DNA of 64,000 nt from Streptomyces pluripotens (GTDB lineage Bacteria > Actinomycetota > Actinomycetes > Streptomycetales > Streptomycetaceae), in contig NZ_CP021080.1 of NCBI RefSeq assembly GCF_000802245.2, positions 4,216,001 to 4,280,000 of the forward strand, given 5' to 3'. The notes under the pieces were generated by a model. It saw only the letters and a program-made list of their open reading frames with translations, searched no databases and had not been told where the DNA came from. The position numbers and the translations under genes were made by a program. Shown in pieces: positions 34,997 through 44,323 of the stretch (positions are counted from its first letter, which is position 1; every line of letters starts with the position of its first letter).

Positions 34997-35994
34997 TGCC
35001 GCAACAGGCGACTAGGCGGGGTCTGGGTGGTCAGCCCCGCCGCCCGACTCAACCGTCTGCCCAACTCCTTCGCACACGCGCCCAGTTCCTCGGGCTCGCA
35101 CACCGTGAACTCATACCCTGTCAGTACCAGCCGCACTGTCAGCCACTCCATCGGATCGCCGGAGACACCACGCAGGACGCAACCGCCCTGCCCGTCGTCC
35201 TCGGGCACCCCGACCGACATCGGTACGCGCGCGGCAACCCGTTCTGCGGGCGCGGCGAACCGTACTTCGAATGCGTACGTCTCCTGTTGCCGGTGGAGGG
35301 ACCGCCGTAGGTACTCCGTGGCACTCCCGGTCGGCAACTCCCGCGGTGCGAACCGGACTCCGGTCGCGAACGGCGCGCTCACCCGGTCCACCCGGAAGGT
35401 GCGCCAGTCCGCCCGGTCGAGGTCGTAGGCAACCAGGTACCACCGCCGTCCGGCCGACACCAGCCGATGTGGCTCGGTCAGGCGCCGGGACTCACTGCCG
35501 TCCTTGTCCCGGTAGGCGAACCTCAGCCGCTCCCGACCCGCCACCGTCGTGGCGATCACGATCAGCGTCTCCGGCGCGATGCTCGGCCCGTCCCCACTGG
35601 TCAGCGGCGTGGTAGCGGCCTGCAGCGCGGCCACCCGGTGACGCAGCCGGGCCGGCAGCACCTGCTCCAGCTTGGCCAGGGCCCGTACCGATGCCTCCTC
35701 CACGCCCTCCACGGCGTGTCCGGCACCGGCCCGCAGCCCCACCACTATGGCCACCGCCTCCTCGTCGTCCAGCACCAGTGGGGGCAGCGCCTTTCCCGCG
35801 ACCAGCCGGTACCCGCCCTCCGGGCCCTTCGTGGCCTGCACCGGATAGCCGAGCTCGCGCAGCCTGTCGATGTCCCGCCGGATGGTGCGGCGGGACACTC
35901 CGAGTCGCTCGGCCAGCTTGCTGCCTGGCCATTCGCGCGGGGTCTGGAGCAAGGAGAGGAGCTGCAGGAGTCGGGCCGGAGTGTCCGTCGTCAT
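34993..35994 (-). CDS. WYL-domain transcriptional regulator (YafY/DeoR-like)
   Basis: 333 aa from ATG 35994 (MTTDTPARLLQLLSLL). N-terminal HTH_11 (SKLAERLGVSRRTIRRDIDR), then the WYL domain with RLTEPHRLVSAGRRWYLVAY (here R-W-Y-L) and a C-terminal WCX extension. WYL proteins sense small or nucleic-acid ligands. It is divergent from the DHA2 exporter at 36057 (62 bp apart) and likely controls it. Confidence 0.92.
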   Translation of the reverse strand: MTTDTPARLLQLLSLLQTPREWPGSKLAERLGVSRRTIRRDIDRLRELGYPVQATKGPEGGYRLVAGKALPPLVLDDEEAVAIVVGLRAGAGHAVEGVEEASVRALAKLEQVLPARLRHRVAALQAATTPLTSGDGPSIAPETLIVIATTVAGRERLRFAYRDKDGSESRRLTEPHRLVSAGRRWYLVAYDLDRADWRTFRVDRVSAPFATGVRFAPRELPTGSATEYLRRSLHRQQETYAFEVRFAAPAERVAARVPMSVGVPEDDGQGGCVLRGVSGDPMEWLTVRLVLTGYEFTVCEPEELGACAKELGRRLSRAAGLTTQTPPSRLLRH

Positions 35995-36056
35995 ACCTAT
36001 GAGGATGCCGGACATCTAGGACATGGTCTGGCCTAAACGGACTCTACCTTCGAGGC

Positions 36057-37580
36057 ATGAACGCGAACGACAGCGCCCTTGACACCCACCGCGACGGCAG
36101 CGGGCGAGCCCGCTGGTTTGCCCTCGCGATCGTGATGACCGCGGCCTTCATGGACCTCGTCGACGTGACGATCGTCAACATCGCCATCCCGTCCATCGAG
36201 CGGAGCGCCCACGCCTCCGTCAGCCAGATCCAGTGGATAACGGCCGGGTACGCCCTCGCCTTCGCCGCCGGGCTGATCACCGGTGGCCGGCTCGGCGACA
36301 TCCACGGCCGCAAACGGCTGTTCCTCATCGGCGTCGGCGGGTTCACCTTCGCGTCCGCCCTGTGCGGTTTCGCTGGGAACCCGGAGATGCTGGTCGCCGC
36401 GCGCATTCTGCAGGGCGGTATGGCGGCGATGATGGTGCCGCAGGTGTTGTCGATCGTGCACGCCACCTTCCCGGCCCACGAACGAGGCAAGGTCTTCGGC
36501 CTGTTCGGCGCGGTCGTCGGCCTGGGCGCAGTCTCCGGTCCACTGCTCGGTGCGCTGCTGACGGAGTGGAACCTGTACGGGCTGGAGTGGCGGCCCATCT
36601 TCCTCATCAACCTGCCGGTCGGCCTCGTCGCCTGGCTGCTCGGCCGCCGCTTCATCACCGAGTCCCGAGCCCCGAAGGCACTCAAGCTGGACCTCGTCGG
36701 TGTCGCCCTGGTCTCCCTCGGGCTGCTGATGCTGCTCTACCCGCTCACCCGCGGTCGGGAACTGGACTGGCCGCTGTGGGGTTACGCCTCGATGGCCGGC
36801 GCCCTCGGCGTCTTCGGCCTGCTGGTCGCCCACGAGCGCCGCAAGGCTGCCCGGGACGGTTCTCCGCTGATCGAACTGCCGCTGTTCCGCGTCAAGAGCT
36901 TCGCCGCCGGCATCGCCGTGCAGACCGTCTTCGGTGTCGGGCTCGGCATCTTCTTCCTGGTGTGGACGCTGTACATGCAGACCGGCCTGGGCTGGAGCCC
37001 GCTACGGGCCGGGCTGACCGGGGTACCGTTCTCGATCGCGGTATCCACCGCGGCTGGTGTGTCGGTGCAGAAGCTGGTCCCCCGTTTCGGCCGGATGGTC
37101 CTTCAGGCGGGGGCGCTGATCATGGGCGGGGGCGTCCTCCTCTACCTGTGGGAGGCGCACCGCTACGGCCTTGCCATCGCCTCCTGGCAGATGGCTCTTC
37201 CGCTGGTCGTCATGGGCACCGGCATGGGGTTGATCGTCGCCCCGCTCACCGACGTGGTGCTCTCCGAGGTGCCCCGCGAGCACGCCGGTTCCGCTTCCGG
37301 GCTGATCAACACCGTGCAGCAGATGGGCAACGCGCTCGGGCTGGGCCTTGTGTCAGTGGTGTTCTTCGGGGAGATCGGCGACCGGTTGTCGCGGTCTCAG
37401 ATCGGCCCGGCCTTCGTACACGCCTTCCAGCACGCGCTGGGGTGGGTCGCCGGGATCATGGGCGTGATCTTCCTGCTGATGTCCGCTCTGCCGAAGCGGC
37501 CGGCCCCACACCCGGAGGGGACGGACCCCTCCGTCGAGGAATCCTCGGTGGGCGAGCGGGAACACGAACTCGTGCACTGA
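36057..37580 (+). CDS. DHA2-family MFS exporter
   Basis: 507 aa with about 14 membrane segments. Opening segment AAFMDLVDVTIVNIAIPSIE, motif A GGRLGDIHGRKRLF, motif C in GLGAVSGPLLGALLTEW. The acidic C-terminal tail is cytoplasmic. Divergent from the WYL regulator, a usual regulator/exporter pair. The substrate is unknown. Confidence 0.92.
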   Translation: MNANDSALDTHRDGSGRARWFALAIVMTAAFMDLVDVTIVNIAIPSIERSAHASVSQIQWITAGYALAFAAGLITGGRLGDIHGRKRLFLIGVGGFTFASALCGFAGNPEMLVAARILQGGMAAMMVPQVLSIVHATFPAHERGKVFGLFGAVVGLGAVSGPLLGALLTEWNLYGLEWRPIFLINLPVGLVAWLLGRRFITESRAPKALKLDLVGVALVSLGLLMLLYPLTRGRELDWPLWGYASMAGALGVFGLLVAHERRKAARDGSPLIELPLFRVKSFAAGIAVQTVFGVGLGIFFLVWTLYMQTGLGWSPLRAGLTGVPFSIAVSTAAGVSVQKLVPRFGRMVLQAGALIMGGGVLLYLWEAHRYGLAIASWQMALPLVVMGTGMGLIVAPLTDVVLSEVPREHAGSASGLINTVQQMGNALGLGLVSVVFFGEIGDRLSRSQIGPAFVHAFQHALGWVAGIMGVIFLLMSALPKRPAPHPEGTDPSVEESSVGEREHELVH

Positions 37581-37603
37581 GGGTCGCCCGACGCACGGTA
37601 CGA

Positions 37604-37651
37604 GGGACGGAGGGTTCGGTATTCGATGGTCCGTACCGAACCCTCCGTCCC
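37604..37651 (+). terminator. Strong terminator after the MFS gene
   Basis: Perfect 18-bp arms (GGGACGGAGGGTTCGGTA and complement) around a 12-nt loop. Confidence 0.8.
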
Positions 37652-37775
37652 CAACCCACGGTCCCGCTTCGCCTCACCCTGTGCCCTCCGCCATGGGCGT
37701 TCCCCGTCTTTCCTCCAGCTCTCCGCCCGTTGCTGACCGGTTGCCCCGCCCCGTCCCGGCTGCCATCCCCGCTTG

Positions 37776-38534
37776 CTACGCCTGCTGCTGTCCCTGCCGT
37801 GCCGCGCGCCGCTCCATGGCATCCCGGGCCGCATCCTCAGATATGTACACCTCGCACATGTGCCGCCCGTCGGGAGTCGCCGTGTGCTCGACCTCCCACA
37901 GCGAGACCTCGCTGCCGTCCGGCAGCAGGAACGCGTGCTCGTACAACGCGTAGTTCAGCCCGGTCCGCCCGGCTCGCCCCGGCCGCCCGAACGCCTGTGT
38001 GATCTCGTGCGCGACCGCGGTCGCAAGTAACGCCGCCGCCTCCACGTCCGGCCGGTCGGGGTTCTCCGCCCGGCGCAGCAGGCGGCGCGCGTGATCCGCC
38101 GAGTTGTCGGAGGCGAATACGTGGCGGGGTTCGGGAATCGCCCACAGTCGTATCAGCGTGGGGAGTTCGAAGTCGGGTGTGTCCGGTGGCAGTCCGAGTC
38201 GCGCCGTGGCGGCTTGCAGTTCTTCCTCGTCCACGTACACCTCGTGTTCCGGGGCGCCACCCGGAGTGGGGTTGCGAACCAGCTCCCACAACGTGACCGC
38301 GGAGCCGTCGGCGAGCAGCCAGGTGTGCCGGTGGGTCTCCCGGCGCAGTCCCGCGCTGTGGTGCGCGGAGTGCAGGGAACTGTTGTGCGCCAGCGCACAG
38401 TCGAGGCTCCGTATCACCTCATCGGGCAGCTCGAAGGAGTTCAGGGCACGGCCGAGGAGTCGCCCGAGGTGCTCCTCCGGAGACTCGGGCGACTCGGCTG
38501 ATTCGTACGCTGCCGTCTCGTACGGAAGGCTCAA
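37776..38534 (-). CDS. DUF6227-type hypothetical protein
   Basis: 252 aa, soluble, no signal. Two internally similar halves each hold a W/L-L-x-D-G-S-x-V-x-L-W-E block (HTWLLADGSAVTLWELVRN and HAFLLPDGSEVSLWEVEHT) followed by a C-terminal E-V-Y-V/I segment, so the protein looks like a tandem duplication. I recall this as a Streptomyces-restricted DUF6227 family with no known role, found near the L,D-transpeptidase gene. Confidence 0.75.
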   Translation of the reverse strand: MSLPYETAAYESAESPESPEEHLGRLLGRALNSFELPDEVIRSLDCALAHNSSLHSAHHSAGLRRETHRHTWLLADGSAVTLWELVRNPTPGGAPEHEVYVDEEELQAATARLGLPPDTPDFELPTLIRLWAIPEPRHVFASDNSADHARRLLRRAENPDRPDVEAAALLATAVAHEITQAFGRPGRAGRTGLNYALYEHAFLLPDGSEVSLWEVEHTATPDGRHMCEVYISEDAARDAMERRAARQGQQQA

Positions 38535-38691
38535 GACATCTCCCGGCGTTGCTGCATGTCACCTTGTGGGTGCATACCGTAGCCCTTTGGTCGGACATCA
38601 TGTCCGGGAACCGAGAAAACGTGCGCTGGGAAAACGTGCGGGCCGCGCGGAGAGTTCCCGCGCGGCCTGACGTGCCGCCAAAAGCCGCAGC

Positions 38692-39912
38692 TCAGATCGC
38701 GCTTCCGGCGGTCCAGGCGCTCCAGGACATGTTCCAGCCGTTGAGACCGTTGTCCGGCGCCACCGTGGTGTCGTGGGAATTCTTCACGATCACGACGTCC
38801 CCGACGAGCGAGTTGTCGAAGAACCACTTGGCCGATGTGGCACCCTGCGCGCCCTGTACGTCAGCGAGTCCGATGCAGCCATGGCTGGTTCCCTGCCGAC
38901 CGAAGGGCGGGTTGCCCTTGTTGTACCAGTAGTTTCCGTGGATGAACGTCCCCGATGACGTCAGTTGCATCGCGTGCGGCACGTCCGGGATGTCGTACTC
39001 CCCGCCGAAGCCGACCGTCGACCCGTTCATGCGGGTCTGCACGGACTTCTCGGAGATCACCATCTGTCCGTTGTACGTGGCGTGCTGCGGGCTGCCCGCG
39101 GAGATCGGCACAGACTTGATCGTCTTGCTGTCCCGCACCACCGTCATCATCTGTGTGCCGGCGTCGACCGTGGAGATCTGCGACCGCCCGATGGTGAGGG
39201 AGACGGTCTTCTTCTGGACCCCGTACACGCCCTTGGCGCCCTGGACGCCGTCCAAGTCGATCTCCACAGTGATCTTGGATCCGGTCTTCCAGTACTCCGG
39301 CGGTCGGAAGTCCAGCCGCCGATCACCGAACCAGTGCCCGACCACCTGCTGACCGCTGTTGGAGTCGACCGTGATGTGCGATTGCACGGCCTTCTTGTCG
39401 GTGATCGACTTGTCGAAGATGAACGACACGGGCATGCCCACCCCGACGGTCGTGCCGTTGTCCGGTGTATAGGTACCGATGAAACTCCTCGCCGAGGAGA
39501 CCGTGGTGAAGATGGAGTTGGCCGCCGAGGCACGCCCTTGGGCGTCCCTCGCCGTCGCGCTTATCTCGTACTTCGTCCCCCGCTCCAGTTGATGCTTCGG
39601 TTTCCAACTGCTGCCGTCGGCGGATATCGCCCCCTGCACGACCTGTCCCGACTCCGCCGCGGTCATCTTCACGTCGGTCAGCCTCCCGCTGCTGACCTTC
39701 ACCCCGGTCGCGTTGATGGATGCGTCCATCGAGCCGTCCTTGGCCGAGATCACGACCTTCGCGGTCGACGTCTTGGGGGAGCCCTTGCTGCCCTTGTTGT
39801 CGTCGCCGGTGGCGTTGGCGCTGCCACCGCAAGCGGTCAGGGCGAGGGCACCGACCATCAGGGCGGCACAGGCCCCCAGTGCGCGCCGCGCTGCAATGTC
39901 CGGCGTTGTCAC
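38692..39912 (-). CDS. L,D-transpeptidase lipoprotein
   Basis: 406 aa from GTG 39912, preceded by GGAG; longer starts to 39996 are possible. Signal with lipobox LALTAC, then two Ig-like domains, then the YkuD catalytic domain with HGNYW and the nucleophile in SHGCIGL (H-x-S-H-G-C type). It makes 3-3 peptidoglycan cross-links in the cell wall from tetrapeptide donors, and is beta-lactam (carbapenem) sensitive as a family. Confidence 0.92.
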   Translation of the reverse strand: MTTPDIAARRALGACAALMVGALALTACGGSANATGDDNKGSKGSPKTSTAKVVISAKDGSMDASINATGVKVSSGRLTDVKMTAAESGQVVQGAISADGSSWKPKHQLERGTKYEISATARDAQGRASAANSIFTTVSSARSFIGTYTPDNGTTVGVGMPVSFIFDKSITDKKAVQSHITVDSNSGQQVVGHWFGDRRLDFRPPEYWKTGSKITVEIDLDGVQGAKGVYGVQKKTVSLTIGRSQISTVDAGTQMMTVVRDSKTIKSVPISAGSPQHATYNGQMVISEKSVQTRMNGSTVGFGGEYDIPDVPHAMQLTSSGTFIHGNYWYNKGNPPFGRQGTSHGCIGLADVQGAQGATSAKWFFDNSLVGDVVIVKNSHDTTVAPDNGLNGWNMSWSAWTAGSAI

Positions 39913-40104
39913 GGGCTGCTCCAGGTTCGTGCGATGTGCGTGATCCGTTCCAGGTGTGAAGAAGGAGGGCATCGGAACCCGGCTGGGTTCCCTCAAGCGT
40001 CGGCGAACGCCATCGCGTGACAGAACCGCGACAATGCGACGTCACTGGGACCTCGCCCCACTCCCTCCCACCCCGCCCCACTCCCTCCCACACCTGTCCC
40101 GCCC

Positions 40105-41130
40105 TCACCTCTTTCCGTACAACTCCTGGTAGGACGGCCACACTCCTCCAGGCCCTTCGACCGGCTCGGCGGCGCGCACGGCCCGTACGATTGCGCGCGT
40201 CACGAGATCCGCGCCGGCGGTGAGAATGTCGTTGAGCGCCAAGAGGTGCGTGCCGAGCGGGCGGGCTCCGGTCGCTAGCGCGAACACCGTGTCCCCGTCG
40301 TGCAGGAGGTGCACCGGACGTACGGCGCGCGCGATTCCGTCGTGCGCGGTGCCCGCCAGCTTCTGCGCCTGTGCCTTGGAGAGATCCGCGTCGGTCGCGA
40401 CCACCGCCAGCGTCGTGTTGAGTGACGGCGGTGCATGGCCAGCGGCGATCTCGTCCAGACGCCGGAGTGCCGCTTCGTGCACGCGCCCCTCAGGATATTC
40501 GGCCCGCCCTTGGAACAGCTCCCCGTACAGCACGCCCGTTTGCGGGTCCACCACCGACCCGGCCGCATTGGCCACGACCAACGCGGCCACGGTGATCCCC
40601 GAGTCGAGCACCGCGCTCGCAGTGCCCACTCCGCCCTTGAGCTGCCCCGCCACCGCACCTGTGCCTGCGCCGACGCACCCCTCCGGCACACGGGCGCCCA
40701 GCGCAGCGGTTGCCGCGGCCTCCACCGCGGCGCGCCCCGTCCGGGCATCCGGGCGTGCGCGGAAGTTCCCTCCGCGCCCCAGGTCGAAGACGCACGCTGC
40801 GGGTACCACCGGCACCACATGTGCTGGGTCCGCCCCCACTTGTACGCCGCGCCGTTGTTCCTCAAGCCAGGCGAGCACGCCGGACGCTGTGTCGAGTCCG
40901 TACGCGCTGCCTCCGGTCAGTACGACTGCGTCGATCCTCTGCACCAGGTTGCGCGGGTCGAGCGCGTCGGTCTCCTTGGTGCCGGGGCCACCACCGCGCA
41001 CGTCCACGGCGGCGACGGCCCCGCTTTCGGGGGCGAGCACGACCGTGGTGCCGGTGAGCCAGCCGTCCGTGTTGCGTGTGGCGTGCCCCACCCGGATCCC
41101 CGCAACGTCCGTCAATGCATCAACTGTCAT
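40105..41130 (-). CDS. P1-family (S58, DmpA/NylC-like) N-terminal-nucleophile peptidase
   Basis: 341 aa. Typical GIRVGHATRNTDGWLTGTTV at the N-terminus, GGGPGTKETD, VVLTGGSAYGLD, and the autocleavage site PPSLNTTLAVVATDADL, where cleavage before Thr would free the catalytic nucleophile, as in NylC. Products are alpha and beta chains acting on N-terminal residues of beta-amino or D-amino peptides or amide oligomers. Cytoplasmic; no partner genes. Confidence 0.9.
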   Translation of the reverse strand: MTVDALTDVAGIRVGHATRNTDGWLTGTTVVLAPESGAVAAVDVRGGGPGTKETDALDPRNLVQRIDAVVLTGGSAYGLDTASGVLAWLEEQRRGVQVGADPAHVVPVVPAACVFDLGRGGNFRARPDARTGRAAVEAAATAALGARVPEGCVGAGTGAVAGQLKGGVGTASAVLDSGITVAALVVANAAGSVVDPQTGVLYGELFQGRAEYPEGRVHEAALRRLDEIAAGHAPPSLNTTLAVVATDADLSKAQAQKLAGTAHDGIARAVRPVHLLHDGDTVFALATGARPLGTHLLALNDILTAGADLVTRAIVRAVRAAEPVEGPGGVWPSYQELYGKR

Positions 41131-41187
41131 GGGGGCAGTCTGTCCCGTACCGGGACGCCGTACCGGGACCCGAAGGTGTCCGAGGGC

Positions 41188-42426
41188 TCAGTCGGTCGGC
41201 AGGGCTGCGCTCGCCTCACGCCGTCGGCCGACCAGGTGTGCCGTCAGCGTCACGCCCGTCGCCACCGCGGTCGAGCACACCAATCCCGCCACGAGTACCG
41301 CCCAGTCACCCAGGAAGGTGCAACTGATCACCAGGAGAGCCGTGACCGGCAGCGTCAGCTGCTGGGTGATGCCGATCTTGAAGTGCCGTGAGTGCAGTGC
41401 CCAGACGGCCAGCAGATACAGCGCCGTGGGCAGGGTCACGGCTGCCGAGGCGGACAGCATGGAGACGTCTGTCGTGCCGACCGCTTGTTCCACCGCCACT
41501 TCCAGGCCGGCGCCGATCGCCGCGGCGGAGGAGAAGATCAGGTAATGGCCGTAACCCCACAGGAACGCCTGCCCGTTGGAGCGCAGATGGCCGTGGATGG
41601 GGACGCCGAAATAGATCCACCAGGCGGAGAACACGATCAACAAACCGCCCGCCGCGATGGGCAGCAGCTCGCCCAGCGCGCCGTGCTCGTCCACGGCAGA
41701 CTTCACGGCGACCGTGGACGCGGCGATCGTCTCCCCGAGCACGATGATGGTGAACAGGCCGTACCGCTCGGCGATGTGGTGCGGATGCCAAGCGGTCTGG
41801 CAGGCCTTCTCCGCGTACACCGGTACGCACAGTTCTGCGACCGCCATCACCAGGAACACCCAGGGGTGTGTCGGCTCGGGCAGCAGTACCAGTCCCAGCC
41901 AGCCGACCTGGCACAGCAGTACACCGAAGGCGTACCTGAGCGCCATGGTCCTTTCCGCACCCACGGCCGAATTCGCGGCTCTCAGCCACTGTGCGGCCAT
42001 CGCCAGCCGCATGATCAGATAGCCGAGCCAGACCACCAGGTAGTCGTGCTGCTGGAAGGCCTGGGAGATGCCGGCGGCCAGGAGCAGGACTCCGGCGATC
42101 TGCACGAGGGTGACCACCCGGTAGAGCGCGTCGTCGTTGTCGTACGCCGAGGCGAACCAGGTGAAGTTCATCCAGGCCCACCAGATCGCGAAGAACAGCA
42201 TCGCGTAGTTGAGGATTCCGTTGCCCGCGTGCCCTTGGGTGACAGCGTGTACCAGTTGTGCGCCCGCCTGCGCGACGGCCACCACGAAGCACAGGTCGAA
42301 GAAGAGCTCTAGCGGGGAGGCGACGCGGTGCGACTCGTCGCGCCCGCGTGCGGTGAGCCGCCGCAAGGGGCCAGCAGGCTGTGGCGCGCCCGCGGGGGCG
42401 GGCATCGGAACGGAACTTGACGTCAT
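41188..42426 (-). CDS. LtrA-like (low temperature requirement A) membrane protein
   Basis: 412 aa from ATG 42426. The signature SPLELFFDLCFVVAVAQAGA is near the N-terminus, then about ten membrane segments, with ERYGLFTIIVLGETI in the middle. These are features of the LtrA family, whose function is poorly known. No link with the intron protein. Confidence 0.9.
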   Translation of the reverse strand: MTSSSVPMPAPAGAPQPAGPLRRLTARGRDESHRVASPLELFFDLCFVVAVAQAGAQLVHAVTQGHAGNGILNYAMLFFAIWWAWMNFTWFASAYDNDDALYRVVTLVQIAGVLLLAAGISQAFQQHDYLVVWLGYLIMRLAMAAQWLRAANSAVGAERTMALRYAFGVLLCQVGWLGLVLLPEPTHPWVFLVMAVAELCVPVYAEKACQTAWHPHHIAERYGLFTIIVLGETIAASTVAVKSAVDEHGALGELLPIAAGGLLIVFSAWWIYFGVPIHGHLRSNGQAFLWGYGHYLIFSSAAAIGAGLEVAVEQAVGTTDVSMLSASAAVTLPTALYLLAVWALHSRHFKIGITQQLTLPVTALLVISCTFLGDWAVLVAGLVCSTAVATGVTLTAHLVGRRREASAALPTD

Positions 42427-42635
42427 AGCTCCCAGAACAACAGAAAACCGGCCCCAACATCGTGTGTACACATTCACAAGCGGCTGAGTGGGTGCTGCCC
42501 CGGTAATGCCTCGGGCCCAACGTCGGGTGCCGTGTCGGGTGCCGTGCCGGGTGGAATTTCCGGCGTGGAGGCCCCTTGCTTGGCCCAGGCTCACGAGAGT
42601 CGGGCCCGTCGGGTGCGGGACCGTACCCTTGTGGC

Positions 42636-42812
42636 ATGAGTACTGGCCCCGAACCCGAGTCGCGAGCCCCGAAGCCGATCCTGGTCTTCGACGATCCGTT
42701 GGACCAACAGTCCTCGGATGACACCGATCGTGGGTGGGGCGAGCGCGCGGACGGTGACGGTGTCGCCGACCTGAAGCGTTTCCTCGACGAGAAGCCGCCC
42801 CACCACCTCTGA
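42636..42812 (+). CDS. Small acidic hypothetical protein (58 aa)
   Basis: MSTGPEPESRAPKPILVFDD, ending VADLKRFLDEKPPHHL. Acidic and mostly disordered, with one short C-terminal helix. Conserved-looking in Streptomyces beside mscL, unnamed. TACCCT lies 6 nt before the ATG, which suits a leaderless transcript. Convergent with mscL with 19 bp between. Confidence 0.65.
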   Translation: MSTGPEPESRAPKPILVFDDPLDQQSSDDTDRGWGERADGDGVADLKRFLDEKPPHHL

Positions 42813-42831
42813 GTCGCCCGCGGGAGCGCCG

Positions 42832-43317
42832 TCAGCGCTCGGCATACTCCGGTCCACGCTGTGTGACCAGTGTGTCGCGGATCTCCTTGAGTACCTCCAG
42901 CTCGGTCACCTCGGTCACCTCGATGACCTCCTTCGTGTCCTCCTGGTCCGCCTTGCGGGCCGCCTGCCGGGCCAGGTACTTCGACATCGGCAGGACCATC
43001 AGGAAGTACACCACCGCCGCGGTGAAGACGAAAGTGAGGGTCGAACCGAGGACGGAGCCCCACAGGATCGCCACACCGCTCTTGACCGTGCCGTCCGCGC
43101 CCACCGCGCACGGGCCCTTCAGGCAGAAGCTGTAGTGGTCCAGGTTCTGTGTGCCGATCGCCCCGACCAGCGGGTTGATGACTCCCTTGACCAGCGAGCT
43201 GACGATGTTGGTGAAGGCCGCGCCGATCACCACCGCGATTGCCAGATCGACGACGTTGCCACGCATCAGGAAGGCCTTGAAGCCCTGCCAGACGTTCGGT
43301 TCCTTCTTCGTGCTCAC
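42832..43317 (-). CDS. mscL: Large-conductance mechanosensitive channel MscL
   Basis: 161 aa from GTG 43317 (VSTKKEPN) with AGGAGAG upstream. Two membrane segments: [20 protein letters not shown] (the MscL signature) and [19 protein letters not shown], linked by a loop with two cysteines, and a Glu-rich C-terminal coil ([19 protein letters not shown]). A pentameric osmotic safety valve. Confidence 0.95.
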   Translation of the reverse strand: MSTKKEPNVWQGFKAFLMRGNVVDLAIAVVIGAAFTNIVSSLVKGVINPLVGAIGTQNLDHYSFCLKGPCAVGADGTVKSGVAILWGSVLGSTLTFVFTAAVVYFLMVLPMSKYLARQAARKADQEDTKEVIEVTEVTELEVLKEIRDTLVTQRGPEYAER

Positions 43318-43455
43318 CTCGGGGACTCTCCTCGCATGCACAGGCTGTGGAATGAAACGCTCCGCAACCTACGTCACAGTGCGGCCGTCGTGTCCAATTC
43401 CGTAGCTCGATCGAGCGACTTGACAGCAAGCCTCCGAGAAACAGTGCGAGTCCGT

Positions 43456-44061
43456 TCAGCACAGCGTCACCGCCAGTGGTGTTGTGGCGCTAGCACCGAC
43501 CAGCCGTGCAGCCGTGGTGCGCGGCGCAGACAGTACGACCAGAGCCCCGGATTCGACCGTGTCTCCCTGCGGCTCCGGCACCTTGGTCACTCGCACATCC
43601 CGCGCGAGTACGAGAGGGGCGTGGCCGGCCGATGGGTCCGTCGCCGCGATCACGTCGACGCGGTCACCGGCCCGTAGGAGCCGGACGGTGGCGGCATCGG
43701 CGATTCGTACGGGTGCAGCCACCACGTCCGTCGCCGCCCGCTGTCGTGCGGGTTTGGCGACCGGGTGTCCGCGGTTCGGCTTTGGGTGGTGTGGCGTCGT
43801 CGTGGCCTGTGGCCCTGCAGCCACGAGCAAGGCGGCCGTCACTGCCAGGCCGGCCGCTACGACCCGCCTGCGGTGGCCCACGAGCTGTTGCCATTGATAC
43901 CGCCTGCCGCGCACACGTACCGGAGCGAACGGTGGGACCTCGCAGGTCGCGGGTGCGTCCGTGCCCAGCGGGCGCGGGACGTGGAGGGGAGGTGGGGAAG
44001 GGGCGTGAGCGGATGGGGCAGAGAGGAGAAGGGGAGGCCGGGACGATGAGGGCGAAAGCAT
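43456..44061 (-). CDS. SAF-domain (CpaB/RcpC-like) membrane protein
   Basis: About 201 aa from ATG 44061. Pro/Ser-rich start, then one membrane segment (VVAAGLAVTAALLVAAGPQA), then an outside SAF-like domain (VVAAPVRIADAATVRLLRAG, GDRVDVIAATD, ALVVLSAPRTTAARLVG). Such proteins assemble tight-adherence (Flp) pili, but no tad genes are nearby. Either a lone paralogue or a different role. Confidence 0.75.
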   Translation of the reverse strand: MLSPSSSRPPLLLSAPSAHAPSPPPLHVPRPLGTDAPATCEVPPFAPVRVRGRRYQWQQLVGHRRRVVAAGLAVTAALLVAAGPQATTTPHHPKPNRGHPVAKPARQRAATDVVAAPVRIADAATVRLLRAGDRVDVIAATDPSAGHAPLVLARDVRVTKVPEPQGDTVESGALVVLSAPRTTAARLVGASATTPLAVTLC

Positions 44062-44323
44062 GACGATCACCGCTTGCGACGAGGAATTCGGCTGGCGATG
44101 CCACGATGACGCCTTGCGCCGATTACCGCCGCAGCTGGTGGATCACGGATGGATTGTGGACAACGCGCCTACTCGAACGGGAAATTCCGCTTGCTGGGGT
44201 GTCCCAGCCCCTCTCGCTTGGGTGTCCCCAGTCCCTGGAGCCCCATCGAGCCCCACCTCCCAGCGCTAGCCCGCTAGTCCGTTGCCCCCCCGGCCCTTGG
44301 CCCAGTCACCGTCCTCGACCCTG

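Noticed and set aside
21799..37580. Biosynthetic gene cluster
   Set aside because: Exporters and regulators are present, but no synthase, synthetase or tailoring set; they are separate regulator/exporter pairs.
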